Assembly: GCA_007258455.2 (NCBI GenBank)
Contig: VDFB02000001.1
Coordinates: 13,563,918 to 13,627,917, forward strand
Length of the DNA: 64,000 bases
Source: Sequoia sempervirens
Taxonomy: Eukaryota; Streptophyta; Pinopsida; Cupressales; Cupressaceae
Reading direction: 5' to 3'
Positions 35,667 through 48,385 of this stretch are shown here, piece after piece. A program made the position numbers and the translations under genes. The notes under the pieces are model-generated. The model did not search any database and was not told the origin of the DNA. It saw only the letters and a program-made list of their open reading frames with translations. The stretch's first letter is position 1. Each line of letters begins with the position of its first letter.

Positions 35667-37085
35667 TATTGAACACCAAAAATACTAAGATGGGGGTGAA
35701 TCAATATTATTTTACACCATTCAAACATTTAAACATTTGGACCACTTATCAAATTCAATTACAGTAATGAAAGAAACCATGAAACATTAAACATCACATA
35801 ACACATGAACATCAGGATTTTTACATGGAAAAATCAAAATGTGAAAAACCACAGAGAGGATCAGCTCACAATATATTATAAATTATTATAGGATATTTAC
35901 AAAAGTGCTCACAACAGGTGGACTCACAGTCCAAGTGGACTTGCCGCCCACCGAGAGAAAAAGAGATAGAAGAGAGTTTATGGCTTATAGCCTAGATTGA
36001 ACTATTACATTTGCATCTAACATATGCATGAAATACAGTTCCAATGAAGCCCAATAAATTGACTTTACACACTTCATTTGATTATGAACTAACACTTTTC
36101 TTTCCTTTGCATTCACATCACTATAATACTCTACTCAACATTCACAACTTAAGCTTGCATTTATCTAATAGTATTCACTCAATTCACATCATATTCATGT
36201 CTCACACCCATCAAAACAATGAAAATGATCTAGCATATATATCCACTTCAAGCATAGCATAAATTAGGCCAACTTGATTAGATGTATCATATAAGATATA
36301 CAATATATAACTTCCTCAACTTAAATCCTTCCATAAACGCCTCGCGCCAAGATTCAATTCTTTAAAATAATCAAAATAGGTCTACATGGACCTATAATAG
36401 CTCCCACATAACTCCACGATACTTATTTAACCTTCACATACCTTCACATCTATTAGGTTGGCATTGCAAAAGACCTAATATAAAAATTATCCAACTATAT
36501 ACCCATATTTGGACACGCGTACCTCAAAACATCATGCCAACTGAAATTCATACTCTATTGACATGTGTTAGTATCTCCATAAGACCATAAATTCAAATTA
36601 TTATACGCAAAGAAGTGTGAAATCTCCTACTCATATGCACTATACAAGAAATGATAATAATTTTCCAGGCCAAACTTCTGTTATTCAAATATTTCAAACC
36701 AAAAGCCAAAACAAGATGGAATTCTAGAATTAGATGCTTCTACCAACCAAAAATATTATGCTAGAACTGCAAAGTGGAATGTTAATTCACAGACCAATGC
36801 AAACCCAAAAAATGAATTCTCTATACCCAAAAACACTTGTAAAAATACTTAGTCATTTTTCATTATAGATGTCTTCACCAGATCAAACCATGTTACAAAA
36901 AATTTCTTCCACAAACATCAAAAAGCATGTTAGAATCAATCAAAATTATTTGCACGAAATTATTCACACCAAGATGCAATGTTGATATCAATGACAACAC
37001 CACAACACATAATAGTGTAACTTGTACTTATCCTACATGCTCATGTTTCCAACAACAACATCAATGACATCTCATTCTTCTAACA
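35667..37085 (-). repeat. 3' LTR of the pol-less element (1,419 bp)
   Basis: On the minus strand it starts TGTTAGAAGAATGAGATG after the purine tract and ends ...GTGTTCAATA (CA decayed to TA). Matches 50188-51611 end to end with many substitutions. Confidence 0.88.
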
Positions 37086-37096
37086 ATCTCTCCCTT
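37086..37096 (-). other. Polypurine tract
   Basis: On the minus strand AAGGGAGAGAT abuts the LTR start. A second AAAGGGAGAGA lies about 60 bp upstream, near 37150. Confidence 0.75.
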
Positions 37097-39089
37097 TATC
37101 ATTGATGGCAACATGCCAAAACATCTCCAAAATATCTCTAAAACATTCTCTCCCTTTGACATCAAGGGAAAAGGGAACCTACAACAACTATTCTAACATG
37201 TACCAAATCTCCCTCTGAGAAATATGTGCATATGTACAAACTAAAAGATTGAATCAACTCCCCCTAATCCATACCAAAGAAAAATACCAAGAACTTTTAC
37301 TGGAAACTACTCTATAAACTCCACATATGTACAAAGAATTTGAAACTAAAAATTGGAAATGCATAAAGAATAAGAAATGTTGTCAAACAGAAGAAGTTGA
37401 CTCTTGTAGCTTCTGCACATGGGTTTTCCATTCATGTTTACCTTCTTCCCATGTTGTCTTGGTTGCCCCAAGCAATCTGCATTGTGTTTCAATATCCATC
37501 AATATCTCTTCTCCTTCTTCTAGGGTGTTAGGTACAAGATTCATTTGTGTAGCTTTGGTAGCACTCAAAAGGGCTATTGAAACAAGTATGAATTTTGGAT
37601 TCACCATGTTCCTTATCTCTCCAAACTGTGAATTGATATGCTCCTTTTGAGCCTGTAGTTGAAATAATTTATTATGAAAATCCTCTATAATATTCCTTGT
37701 AACTCCAACAAGGTTGAGTGTTAGATCATAGGCACTAGAGGCATTGTTGATTTGAGACTCGATGGAGTCCATTTATTTTTTGATGCTATCTATGGTTTTG
37801 GGCCACTTCATGCCATATTGGTAAAGAGTCTTTGCCTCATCTACACACACTTGTGCAACCTTCAGATTCTCTTGAAACTTTTTATGTGCAAGAGCACATT
37901 TTTCAACAATCTCCATTTTCTTATCACTTATTCTCTTTTCAACCTCATTCTCAATTTATTCTTTAAGACCAGAGCATATTCTTTAAAAGAATCAATTAAC
38001 ATTTTCAAATTCTCCATACCAGAAAGTGGTGTATTTATGTTTGCACCAAGTATGGCCTCTTGCATTGCCTTTATTTCTTCTTCCATCAACTCTCGACTCT
38101 TTTGATGTGTTTCTATGATCTCCTTCTGGGAAGATGCAAGGAATGCATCTCCCAATTGTAGCTTGTGGAGGGGGGAAATCTTGTCTAGATCTACATTTAT
38201 TTGTTGCATTAGTAGTTGTAGTAGTTGTGATGATACAACAAGCTAGAAGTTGAGTTGCATACTCAATAGATTCTTCAAGGAATCTCCGAAGGAGCTGGAA
38301 GATTCACCAAAAGCCTTTGTAATCTCTACAAATTTCTCTTTCAACTTCTTTTCCTCATTCTTATCAGAGTTTACTCAATTTTCTTCTTCTATTTGTGCAT
38401 CTCCAGATGCATCCTCATTCTTACCTTCATCTTTCTTCTCATTATTTCCTTGTTCTTCTTCCTTTTTTGCATCAACATTATCTTCATCACCATCTTTAGT
38501 TGCATTATCTTCCTCTGTAGACTGATTTGTATTAACTGAAGGAGTAATATTTTCTTTAGGTATCGGAGGAGGATTGGATGTCCTTCCTTTGTTGCTACCT
38601 CACTGATGACTATCTCTCCCTCAACATTCTTCTCTCCTTCATCTTCCTTTTTCCAGTTCTTCCACTACTAGATTGAAATTTTCCTAAATATACTCTTCAT
38701 TTGTTACATGCTCATGTTGAGCATCAATGTAGAGCAGTGTTCTCTGAAATCATTCCATATTTTTATGCAATGTCTGAAATTTTGTTGATTGTCTCCTTTT
38801 GTAGCTTTTTAAATTCATTCTTATCTCTACCCATTAGGGTAGTTACCCTTTGCTTCACTCTAAATTTCGTGCAGTATGGCTTAGCCAATGTGGCTCTATT
38901 TTCCTCAGACATAGGATTTCCAACCTTCTCCAAGTCATATTCTTTTATCTTTCCTTCTTCAATTTCCTCTTTTCTTCTTTTTACCAAGACATTCCATAGT
39001 TCCTTAGGAATTTTATTCCCAATATTTTTCATACCTACTTCTAAAACAATAATGTACTTAATAATTGCCTCAACAATGTTGGCCTTATC

Positions 39090-39458
39090 TATTGCAAGGT
39101 GTGTTCCCTTAGTCTCCTTGTGTTGTGCAACACATCACTTGGGTTTGTGACATGTCTTAACCGCCTCTCATGGATTCATTAACTAGCATTTGTATCGGGC
39201 ATTAACAAGCCAATCTTTTTAGTGTAACAACTGTATGTGCAAAAATTGGTATCAAAGCCTAGTTCACATATTCAAACCCCTTGCTTGCACTAGGGGGGTT
39301 GTTGGAAGGTGTGTTCCCTTAGTCTCCTTGTGTTTTACAGCACTATGCTCAGGTTTGTGACATGGCTTAACCGCCTCTCATGGATTCATTAACTCTGGCA
39401 GTTGTATCGGGCATTAACAGGTCAATATTTTGGTGCAATGAAAATCATTTGTGCAACA
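39090..39458 (+). mobile_element. TRIM-3: complete miniature LTR element, 369 bp
   Basis: LTRs 39090-39244 and 39300-39458, primer site TTGGTATCAAAGCC (39246-39259), and purine tract TAGGGGGGT (39291-39299). The 5' LTR starts TA instead of TG; the 3' LTR runs TGTTGGAAGG...GTGCAACA. TTATC (39085-39089) and TCATC (39459-39463) form a target duplication with one mismatch. It sits in the second ORF of the pol-less element, opposite to its coding strand. Confidence 0.92.
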
Positions 39459-40257
39459 TCATCCACCTCATCTACTTCATTATACAAAGCTATAGTTTTT
39501 ACAAGCATATCATGTTGAATCATTCCATTAACAAGTTCACCTACCTTCAAGGGACTGTGATCTCTTATCAAAGATGTTTGATTTTTCTTTTTTCTTTCAT
39601 TTGAAGCCTTCTTCTGTCTTGTTTATGCTTCTTCTTCTCTAGTGATACCTTCTTAGTGGCCTCTTTCTTCTTCTCTCTCATGTGATCTATGAATTTCTTT
39701 TTTTCTTCCTTTATTTCTTCTTCACTTTCAGTATCAATAATGTCAAAAAAAAATTTAACACTTGTGAAGCTTGTGAAGCTTCACTTATCCTTTTGTGGAC
39801 CAACTCTGGTCCTTCCTCCAATTCTTTTTCTTCTACATTCACACTTACATTCTTCTCTCTCACTTTCTTTTACTTTTTCCTCTTCTTGGCAGGGGTTGTA
39901 GGTGGTGTTGCTATAGTGGTTTTCTTCTTCTCAACCCTTGTAGTCCACACAACCAAAGAAGGTTTCTCCTTTATCGAAGGACTATCAGTAGTCTTTCTCT
40001 TTTCTCCAATAGGTTGCCTAGTCCCGAAGGACTTCTGGATAGTAGGAGGGGTGATATTTTTCCTACTAGATCTTCTTATACTTCTGGATCCTCCTATAAC
40101 ACTATATTCTCATTATCCTTTTCTCTTTCCTACTCCACTTGCTCCTCGGTGAAGCACATATCCTCTACATACTTATCAACAATCTTCTCATTCATCTTCT
40201 TTATCTATGGTTTTCTTTGTTCCATATGCACCTCCATATATTTTTCTTCATAGGTTT

Positions 40258-42556
40258 TGTTGGAAATATTGTCATTGATGTCAAGGGTATACAGATAATT
40301 AGAATTTTTCATTGATGTCAAGATAACATATTTGAAAGCATGACTAAAGATAACATATCGATAACACATTGATTTGAGGAGGAAACAATGTATGAAGATC
40401 AAAAGACATCAATGAGTCAAGATTATGAATAAGAATGTTGAGAACAATAATATAATGAACAAATATACAAGTATGTGAATTTGAAAGAAGAAATAACATC
40501 AACTTATGAAGGACGTTGATTTGTGAAGGACATCGATTCTTAAGAAAAAGAAAATATAAGAATATTGTCCAAATTCATCAAGAATAAAGCAAAATCAATT
40601 TGAAATTGAAGATAAGAATCATGCTAAAAAAATTGGGATAACAAACTAGTTAACATCTAGAAAAGCACGATTTAGTTTGTGAAGTAATGTGATCAGATTT
40701 GGAGGTGCAATTTGAGTCTTATGTTGATTGTTGAAGAGATTTGATTGTTTTAAAGAAAAAATGATTTTTTATTAAAGAATTAACAAATGATCATGGACAC
40801 ATCTCTCTTTGAAGGGAATGATTTGTCTTTTCAAAATAAATCAAACATAAAATGGTGATTAAAGTGTTTTATTAATGAAGTGGTGCAATTTGACTTATTG
40901 CAGCTTCAGATTTGTTAACAATTTAGAATAAAGAAGTGTGATTTATTTAGGAGAAGAGGTTTTGTTTAATAAATGAAGTTGTGTGTATGCTAAGTAATAA
41001 AAGGATAAAAAGGGTGTGATTTGTTTGTTATGAAGAGAAGCATTGTAATGAAAGGAAGTTTGTAATAAGACAAAAAGTCTTAAAATACATTAACATTTGA
41101 AAAGATGCAATTAATAAGGCAGTGTTTTATACAATGAAAAGATGTGAATGTTTGAAGAAGATTTATATGAAGCAATTAATATATTTATTTGTGAAGGGAC
41201 ATCAATGTATTTGAAGTGTTGCATCCATTGTGAAAGGAGGTAGTCATTATGAAAGGGTGTGCCAATCACCCTCATTAAGGACATAAAAGATAGGAGAAAA
41301 TAGAAATAGAAAGAAAGAAAGTATCGAATGAAGATTTTCTGAGTATAGAGAGGAGGAAGAGCAACACTATGAAGTGTAGATCAGATTTATTCTAAGAAAT
41401 ATAAGAGTGTGGATGGTTGTGTAAGATCAGAACAGCAAAGTGTTGGAAGTGTGTGTCAGAATCATATTGAAGAATATATGCAACCATGTGTGAAGGATAA
41501 GTGCAGATTTTTATAAAGAATATGTGTGAAAATTAAGAGCAGATTTTGAAGGAAGATATTGCCATGTTTATGATCAATCTTGTGAAAGAACATGTGCAAT
41601 ATTTATGAATGATATATGTTGAAATATACAAGAATACATTGATAAAAATTTTATCATATTTGATGGAATAACATTGCATAGATTGGACCAGAATTGTGAA
41701 AGAAGAGTGTGCACTATTTGAATCAAATTTGTGAAGGGTTGAACAAGTGTGATATCATAAATACACCAGAAGATCCAGGACTATGAAGACACTCAGATTT
41801 TAAGATGGATTTGTGAAAATTTAAAAGAGATAGAAGAGAACATTGTGAAGATATATTTCAGATTTATAAAAGAGCATGGTGCAGATCTGAGTAAAGATAT
41901 ATTACAGATTTGATAGCAAAGTTTCAGGACAAATTTGTAATAAGCTTTATAAGGAGATCATTTGAATAAGTGAGTGAAAGAAGGAATTAGTTTGAAGAAA
42001 ATTAGTGTTGACTGGTACAAATTTGAAGGAGATATTTGAGCATAATTGTCCATCATTTGTTGAAGAAGCAACATTAAAGGTGGAACATTATTCTTTAAGC
42101 TATTATTTTTGTTAAGTTGGTGCTTGGCAAGTGGGGGTTGGTGCCTCCAGTAGTTTGGTGCCTACGAAATTTAGGAGTTGGTGCTCCTTGTAGGTTGGTG
42201 CCTACTAAATCAAATATAGGAGTTGATGCTCCTTGTTGGTTGCTTCCTACTAAATCAGAGATAGGTGTTGGTGCTCCTTGTGGGTTGGTGCCTACTAAAT
42301 TGTAAAAGTTGGTGATTCAAGTAGGTTGGTGATTACATTCATTGTAAAACTTGTATAATTCATAAAGTACATTATTTGTACCATGGTTTTCACCCATAAG
42401 GGTTTCCACGTAAAATCTTGGTGTCAACTTGTTCATATTGTTATATTCTTGCATGGTTGACATTGTGTTAGAGTTTAAAGTTGGTATAAGTTGAGAGGGT
42501 AAAAATTTGTTAATATACTGATTCACCCCCCCTCTCAGTATTTTTTGTGCTCTTTT
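40258..42556 (+). repeat. Solo LTR of about 2.3 kb inside the second ORF
   Basis: Starts TGTTGGAAATATTGTCATTG and carries the typical 3' end of a plant copia LTR (GGGTTTCCACGTAAAATCTT near 42398, GATTCACCCCCCCTCTCAGT near 42522). GGTTT (40253-40257) and GGTTC (42557-42561) flank it as a target duplication with one mismatch, and the minus-strand ORF is in phase across it. The last bases (CTCTTTT) lack the expected CA. No primer site or coding interior was seen. Confidence 0.75.
42117..42340 (+). repeat. 45-bp tandem repeats in the solo LTR
   Basis: About three full units plus partial ones: GGAGTTGGTGCTCCTTGTAG, then GTTGGTGCCTACTAAATC and a short A/T tail. Units differ at several sites. Confidence 0.75.
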
Positions 42557-43128
42557 GGTTCCATATCTTGCTTTAGTGGTATCTTTTGGACTCTTCAAAA
42601 AAAAATCAGCCAAACCAGTAATCTCTTGTTCATTGATTTCATATCCCAAAGTTGAGATCCACACTGTCCTTGGTTCTACTACTTCCATCATTCACTCATT
42701 TTTTGATACTAGGAATGTGATATCATTTTGATATTTTTCTACCATTTTCCTAGGAATTATGTCTCTTTCATGCATCCTCTTTTGGAAAACTACAAAGAAA
42801 GCAACAAGGTTATCATCTTGTGCATTTGCATCACCAAGACTTCTCATAAAGTCTACAATCTAATGGGAAATTGGTCTTCCTTGCAACCATTTCACCTTTT
42901 AGTTCCTAGAAGTTCCTTTAGGAAATAAAAGAGTAAAAACACAACTGGGATTCCATACTTAAATGCATACTTCTTCTCATTGATTTGTTTCAATTTCTCC
43001 ATCAATTTTTGTCCTAATAGTTCACAAAGATAATAGTCCATTCCTTTTTCAATCATTTCATATGCCACATTGATTGTAGTGGCAGATACATAGTTTTCTA
43101 TGTTTTTGAAATAGATTTCATAACCAAA

Positions 43129-44086
43129 TGAAAGGAATCTAGGTGAGTTGAAACAACTTCCTACACTAATCTAAGCAAAGGGGAGTTACAAAAAAAAAAT
43201 TAACACCTTTTAATAGTTACAATAAGAGAAGCACATAGAGAATAAATGAATAGAACAACAACAATGCACAAAACAGTGACACCAAATATACCATGGGGAA
43301 AACCCTTTCAAGTAAAAAACCCCACCCTCCAAAAGAACAATACTTCTCTATTGTATCAAATAAGAGTCACAACATATCACCAAGTATAAATCTTCTACAT
43401 AAGTGCTTCAACACGAACACCTATTTTGGAGTGATATCGGCAGTACTTCGTTACCTGCAAATAAACTATGCATTCTACAACATAAGGCACTCAATAAATA
43501 GAGTAATACAAGCTTCAAGAAGGATCTAGAAGGTGAGGGGTGTCCAAATCCAAAAGGCACAACTTTCAACACCTTAGACATGCATTTGGACACATTTTCA
43601 ATATTCCCTTACACCCCTTACACTTGTTAAACATGTATATAGTATTCTTCCAAGATTGGATGCCTAGAATATGCTAAAAATAGGCTATAACATATGCCTT
43701 ACACATATTACAGCTATCATAGAATCCGGCATAGCTGATAGCACTTATAGCAGTAAGAGAACCTATCATAACTGGCTAAAAATAGTTGATTCTCTTACAT
43801 CCTATCATAACCCAACTTGGGCACCAACTTCCACCCATGCATTCAAAGATGACTTATGATGCATCATAGAATCTATCATATTTCATAGATTCCAAAGTGG
43901 GATGCCTATGTCCAATTGGGATGATGATGTGTCATCCAGTCACCTCCAACGAGGATGCCACCCAGTTGGTGGGTCCCAATTAATGACATGACACCATAGG
44001 TAATTAAATAATACAAATAAATACATTAAATTACAATAATTAAATCAATGTTAGGACTGTAAGGTTGGGACACCTTAATCCCAACA
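43129..44086 (-). repeat. 3' LTR of the copia element (958 bp)
   Basis: On the minus strand it starts TGTTGGGATTAAGGTGTCCC after the purine tract AAATGGGAGAA (44087-44097) and ends GATTCCTTTCA. The last 125 bases align with the 5' fragment, and both ends resemble the solo LTR at 16229-17146. Confidence 0.87.
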
Positions 44087-44109
44087 TTCTCCCATTTGTC
44101 AAAGACTTG

Positions 44110-47100
44110 CCAAGAGTCATAGAAATCATCTGCTCAGGGCCCCAAGGCCCTTGGAATTAAAATACCATATGAACTTCTATGTTCTCACTGGTTTTGTCAG
44201 TGCATCTACAACATTCACCAAAGTTTCAAACTTCTCCAAGTTCACCTTTCCATCTTCTACCATATCATGAACAAAATGATACTAAACATCTATGTGTTTT
44301 TTTCTGGCAAGGAAAGCAGGATTCTTTGTTAGGAAAAATTCACTTTGACTATCGCAAAAATAGTAATATGTCCTACATCTAAACCAATATCAGAACACAA
44401 TCTCTTAATCCAAATATCTTCCTTACAAGCATGAGTGCTTTCCATATACTCTACCTTTGTCGTGGACAACTGAACTACAACCTATCACTTACTCATCCAA
44501 CTGATAACTCCACCAAATATCATAAACACATAACCACTGATGGATCTTCTACTATTAATGTCACCTACCCAATATTAATCCACATATCCTTGAATTCTCA
44601 CAGAATGCTAAGATCCAGTAGGATAACCATGTCAACACAAGGCATACTCATAAGTGCCCCATAAATATCTGAACACCCTCTTAACCACATCCCAATGCAC
44701 CCATCCAGGATTAGCCATAAACTAGCTAAGGACTCCCACTGCTTGGGAAATGTCTAGCTCATACACACCATCACATACATCAAACTTCCAATTGTCCTCC
44801 ATCTCAGTAGGAGATTTTGGACAATCATTCATAGAAAGTTTTGTCCCTTGTATCACAAGAACAACTAATTGTCTTCAATATACCATGTTGAATCTCTCCA
44901 ACATAGAGTTCACATACTTGCTTTGGCTTAACCAAAGCTTTCTATTAGCTCTGTCTCTCATGATTTCCATTCCCAGAATGTACCTAGCTGCACCTAGGTC
45001 TTTCATCTCAAACTATGTTGACAACTGAAACTTAAAATCTGAAATCATAGTTTTACCATTCCCAATAAACAACATATCATCTATGTATAGAACAATAATG
45101 ATAATCTGACCATTATCAGTTTTAAAGTATACACAATGGTCAGATTTAGATATCTAAAATCCCAATGATAACACATAGGTATCAAACTTCTGATACCACA
45201 TTCTAGGAGACTTCTTTAGTTTGCAAACCAAATTTTCTTTACCTTTTTCAATGAAATGCTTTGGATGTGACATGTAAATCTCTTCCTCCAAACCACCATG
45301 AAGGAATTTTGTCTTCACATCCATCTATTCCACTTCTAAGTTGTATTCTACTACAAGTGACAACAAAAGTCGGATAGATGTCAGCTTTTCTACATGAGAG
45401 AATATCTCTCCATAATCAATTCCCTCCACCTAAGAAAACCCCTTAGTGACCAATCATGCCTTATACTTCTCAACACTACCATCAAGACCACATTTTTTCT
45501 TAAGAATCCATTTACAACCAACAGGTTTACGTCCAACAGGAAAAGGTACCAAATCCCAAGTCTTATTTTTCTTTAAAGAATCCATTTCTTCGTCCATGGC
45601 TTGCATCGAGGAATCTAAGTCATTCATACCCATAGCCTCTCTAATAGTCCTAGGCTCATCAGTATTAGTAATCAAGGAAAATATGCAGTTGGAATCCAAA
45701 AAATGAATACCCACACATTTTTGGTTGTCACTTAAATCGTGTAGACCTCCTCAAACGTTGAGGTTGAGGTTCTCCTTCAAAACTTTCAAAGCTACTTGAG
45801 CTCTCCTCATCATCAATTCTAACAAGAGTACTTGGTTCTTCTTTCTTCAGAGTAGGTGGAATCTGAACCACCTCCTTCTGTTTCTCCTCTTTCTCTGGTT
45901 GCAACTCAATAGAGGAAGGTTTCATCTCTTTGAAGATCACACTTCTCTTGTAGAGAACCTTCTAAGCTTCTGGATCCCAAAGCTTGTACCCTTTCACACT
46001 GACACCATAGCCGATAAAGATTCACTTAGTAGCCTTGTTCTCCAACTTTGACCTCTTCTCAATCGAAACATTAGCATAAGCTTCTCAACCAAATACTCTG
46101 AGATGTCTTGTCGAAGTATTTTTACCAGACCATGCCTCCATGGGTGTCTTTCCAACAAGTGCTAATGTAGGAGATCTATTGATCAAATAACATGTAGTGG
46201 CTACCACTTCAGCCCAAAATTTATGTTCAAGGCTAGCACCACTCAACATGCTCCTAGCCATCTCCATCAACATTATGTTCATCCTCTCTGCAACTCCATT
46301 TTGTTGTGGAGTATAGGGAGTTGTCTTATGTCTTTCAATCATGTGCTCTTTACAAAACTTATCAAATTCTATGGAATAAAACTCACCACCATTTTCATTC
46401 CTCAAACACTTAATCTTTCTGCTAGTCTAATTTTCTACCAATGCCTTAAACTCCTTAAACCAACTAATGACTTCAGCTTTACTTTTGAGAAAATATACAA
46501 ATTTCCTTCCACTGTAATCATCTATGAAAGAAATAAAATATAAAGATTTTGATAATGAAGGAACATTTATAGGACCAAAAACATCTTAATGTACATAGTC
46601 CAAAACCTCAAAAGACTTATGAGAACTACAGTAAAAAGAAACACAATGTTGTTTTCCATATACACAATGTTCACAAAATTCAAACTCAAGATTACAATCA
46701 TCAAGGCCTTCAACAAGGCTCTTATTTTTCAGGGTTCCACGACCCTTCTCACCAATGTGACCAAGTCGTTGGTGTCATAACATTGTATTCTCTACATGAA
46801 TCTTAATTTCCATGGAATGAGCACCCTTAGGTACCCAAAATGAATGACCATCTAATGTAGCTGCAACACACTTCTCTGCACAATTTGATGGTGAGGATGA
46901 AGAATCCAAAGGTCTCTTCTTTGGTACATCAGAAGAACTATTGCACTATACAGTACATGCATCAAGCTAAAACAAAGTACCAATACGAAATCCCTTAGCC
47001 AACACCATAGCTCCTCTTGTCATCTTCCATCCTCCACCAAAGAAAACAACTTGCACTCCCAAATCATTCAGTTTACTTATAGAAAGTAGGTTTCGTGCCA

Positions 47101-48138
47101 AACCCACGATATGCAAGATACCATCAATCCTCTTCACTCTTCCATCAGGAAAATGGATTTTTACTCTTCCACAACCAACAGTCTTTAGATGAGAGTCATC
47201 ACCTAGGTACACCTTCTACCATTATACTCCTCATACTTTGAGAACCAATCTCTATGAGAAGTAATGTGAAAGGATGCACCTGAATCTATCAACCACACAT
47301 CATCAATGCATGGGCTGCCAAAGCTACAATAAATGCTTCTCCATCATCTTGGGATGATTTATCAAATTCAAAATCGGAGAAAGACTTTTTTTTCTTCTTC
47401 TCCTCCTTGCAATATTTTCGAATGTGACCAGTTTCACCACAATTCCAATATTTTTCCTTGGACTTCTTACCAGGAGACTTTGATCTCCCCAAAGACTTTG
47501 ACTTAGATTTCTTGTCTTTTTTTTCTTCTCTCTTTTGGTCAACCACGGACTGCAAGGACCTCCTTGGCCATCTCAGAAGACTTCCTTTGCATCTCCTCAG
47601 ATAGGAATGAGGAAGCAACCTCATCCATATTGAAGGTGGAATTAATGCTTCTAATAGCCATTACCAGGTGATCCCAAGAGTCCGACAATGAGCACAAAAG
47701 GAGCGTGCAATGGTCTTGTTCATGTATTTTGTCTCCAACGGAACTTAGTTGTGCAACCAACATGTTAAAAGAGTTTAGGTGATCTGTAATGGATCCTCCA
47801 TCTTCCATTTTTAGAGAATACATCTTCTTTCTTAGGAAAATCTTGTTTACCATGGATTTAGTCTAATAGACATCACCAATCTTCTTCCACAAAGAAGCAA
47901 TTTTTTTCTCTTCATGGACATTCAAGAGAATGGAATCAACCAAAAAAAGTCTAATAAGACCCTTCGCTTTCCTATCCATGAGATCCCAATCCTCTTGTTT
48001 CATGCCTGAATGTTTGGTTCCAGAAATTGCAAGCCATAAGTCTCAAACTACTAACATGTCTTCCATTTTAAGCTTCCACAACTCAAAATTACCACCATTA
48101 AATTTTTCCATCTCAATCCTCCCAGATGTGCCTACCAT
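44110..48138 (-). pseudogene. Ty1/copia gag-pol polyprotein
   Basis: Start ATG at 48138 (MVGTSGRIEMEKFNG, then FELWKLKMEDM, the copia gag core). A CCHC knuckle (WNCGETGHIRKYC, first Cys now Trp or shifted) lies near 47440; a retropepsin DSGAS at 47272-47286; integrase with FIDDYSRK-type first Asp, RNENGGEF where the second catalytic Asp is Glu, and QQNGVAERMN holding the catalytic Glu; RT from 45714, with the YIDDM box at 45073-45087 intact; then RNase H to about 44110 (KHIDV, HFVHDMVEDGKVNLEKF). More than ten stops and several frameshifts make it inactive. Confidence 0.88.
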
Positions 48139-48246
48139 CTCTTTCCTCCAACAAAGTTACAAAATACACACTTCTGCAAAACTCCTAGTGAAATGGAGAT
48201 TAGCTCAAAAACCCTTCTACCCAACAAAGGAACCAAGGCTAGCCAC

Positions 48247-48258
48247 ACTCTGATACCA
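48247..48258 (-). other. Primer-binding site of the copia element
   Basis: On the minus strand TGGTATCAGAGT follows the 5' LTR remnant, an almost perfect match to the initiator-Met-type site. Confidence 0.85.
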
Positions 48259-48260
48259 AC

Positions 48261-48385
48261 TAAAAGGAAGTCAGGTGAGCATAAAAAACTTCCTACACTA
48301 ATCTAAGCAAAGGAGAGTTACAAAAAAATCATTTTAACACCTTTTAACAATTACAATAAGAAAAGTACATAGAGAATAAATGAAT
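48261..48385 (-). repeat. Truncated 5' LTR of the copia element
   Basis: Aligns with 43129 to about 43255 of the 3' LTR (CACCTTTTAA-AGTTACAATAAGA, AGAGAATAAATGAAT) and then stops matching at 48386. Confidence 0.82.

Larger units (their letters stand above)
37383..43128 (-). pseudogene. Unknown second ORF of the pol-less element, split by inserts
   Basis: On the minus strand the frame begins right of the copia insert (near 48.7-48.4 kb: KPQPKFKKYPTKSIEDNPLG), continues at 43128 (GYEIYFKNIENYV, MDYYLCELLGQKLMEKL), then 42691-42557 (WISTLGYEINEQE), 40257-39459 (EEKYMEVHMEQRKP) and 39089-37383 (VEAIIKYIIVLEVG, ELWNVLVKRRKEE, LFQLQAQKEHINSQF). Across both the solo LTR and TRIM-3 the codon phase is kept once the insert and one target copy are ignored, which is strong evidence that it was coding. 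The middle is very rich in Lys/Glu/Asp, and the C-terminal part looks coiled-coil. Many stops. Family unknown; layout resembles the ORF at 6287-9776. Confidence 0.7.
43129..48385 (-). mobile_element. Near-complete Ty1/copia element
   Basis: Minus-strand order is copia-like: 5' LTR fragment, primer site, gag, protease, integrase, RT, RNase H, purine tract, 3' LTR. The 3' LTR (43129-44086) is complete, but the 5' LTR is cut to about 125 bp (48261-48385) and then gives way to sequence of the surrounding pol-less element. Integrase before RT is diagnostic of Ty1/copia. A lone CCAAA at 43124-43128 is the left flank; the matching right copy is absent because of the 5' truncation. Confidence 0.88.

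Noticed and set aside
38250..38525. Plus-strand Ser/Phe-rich open frame
   Set aside because: It is the antisense of the Lys/Glu-rich unknown ORF on the minus strand; the Ser/Phe bias is what antisense of GAA/AAG-rich coding gives.
39682..40253. Plus-strand hydrophobic open frames that look like membrane proteins
   Set aside because: Phe/Leu/Ser runs come from the antisense of a Lys/Glu-rich coding strand; the minus strand is in phase with the rest of the unknown ORF.
42117..42340. CRISPR-like repeat array
   Set aside because: Units are contiguous, with no unique spacers, and lie in a plant LTR.
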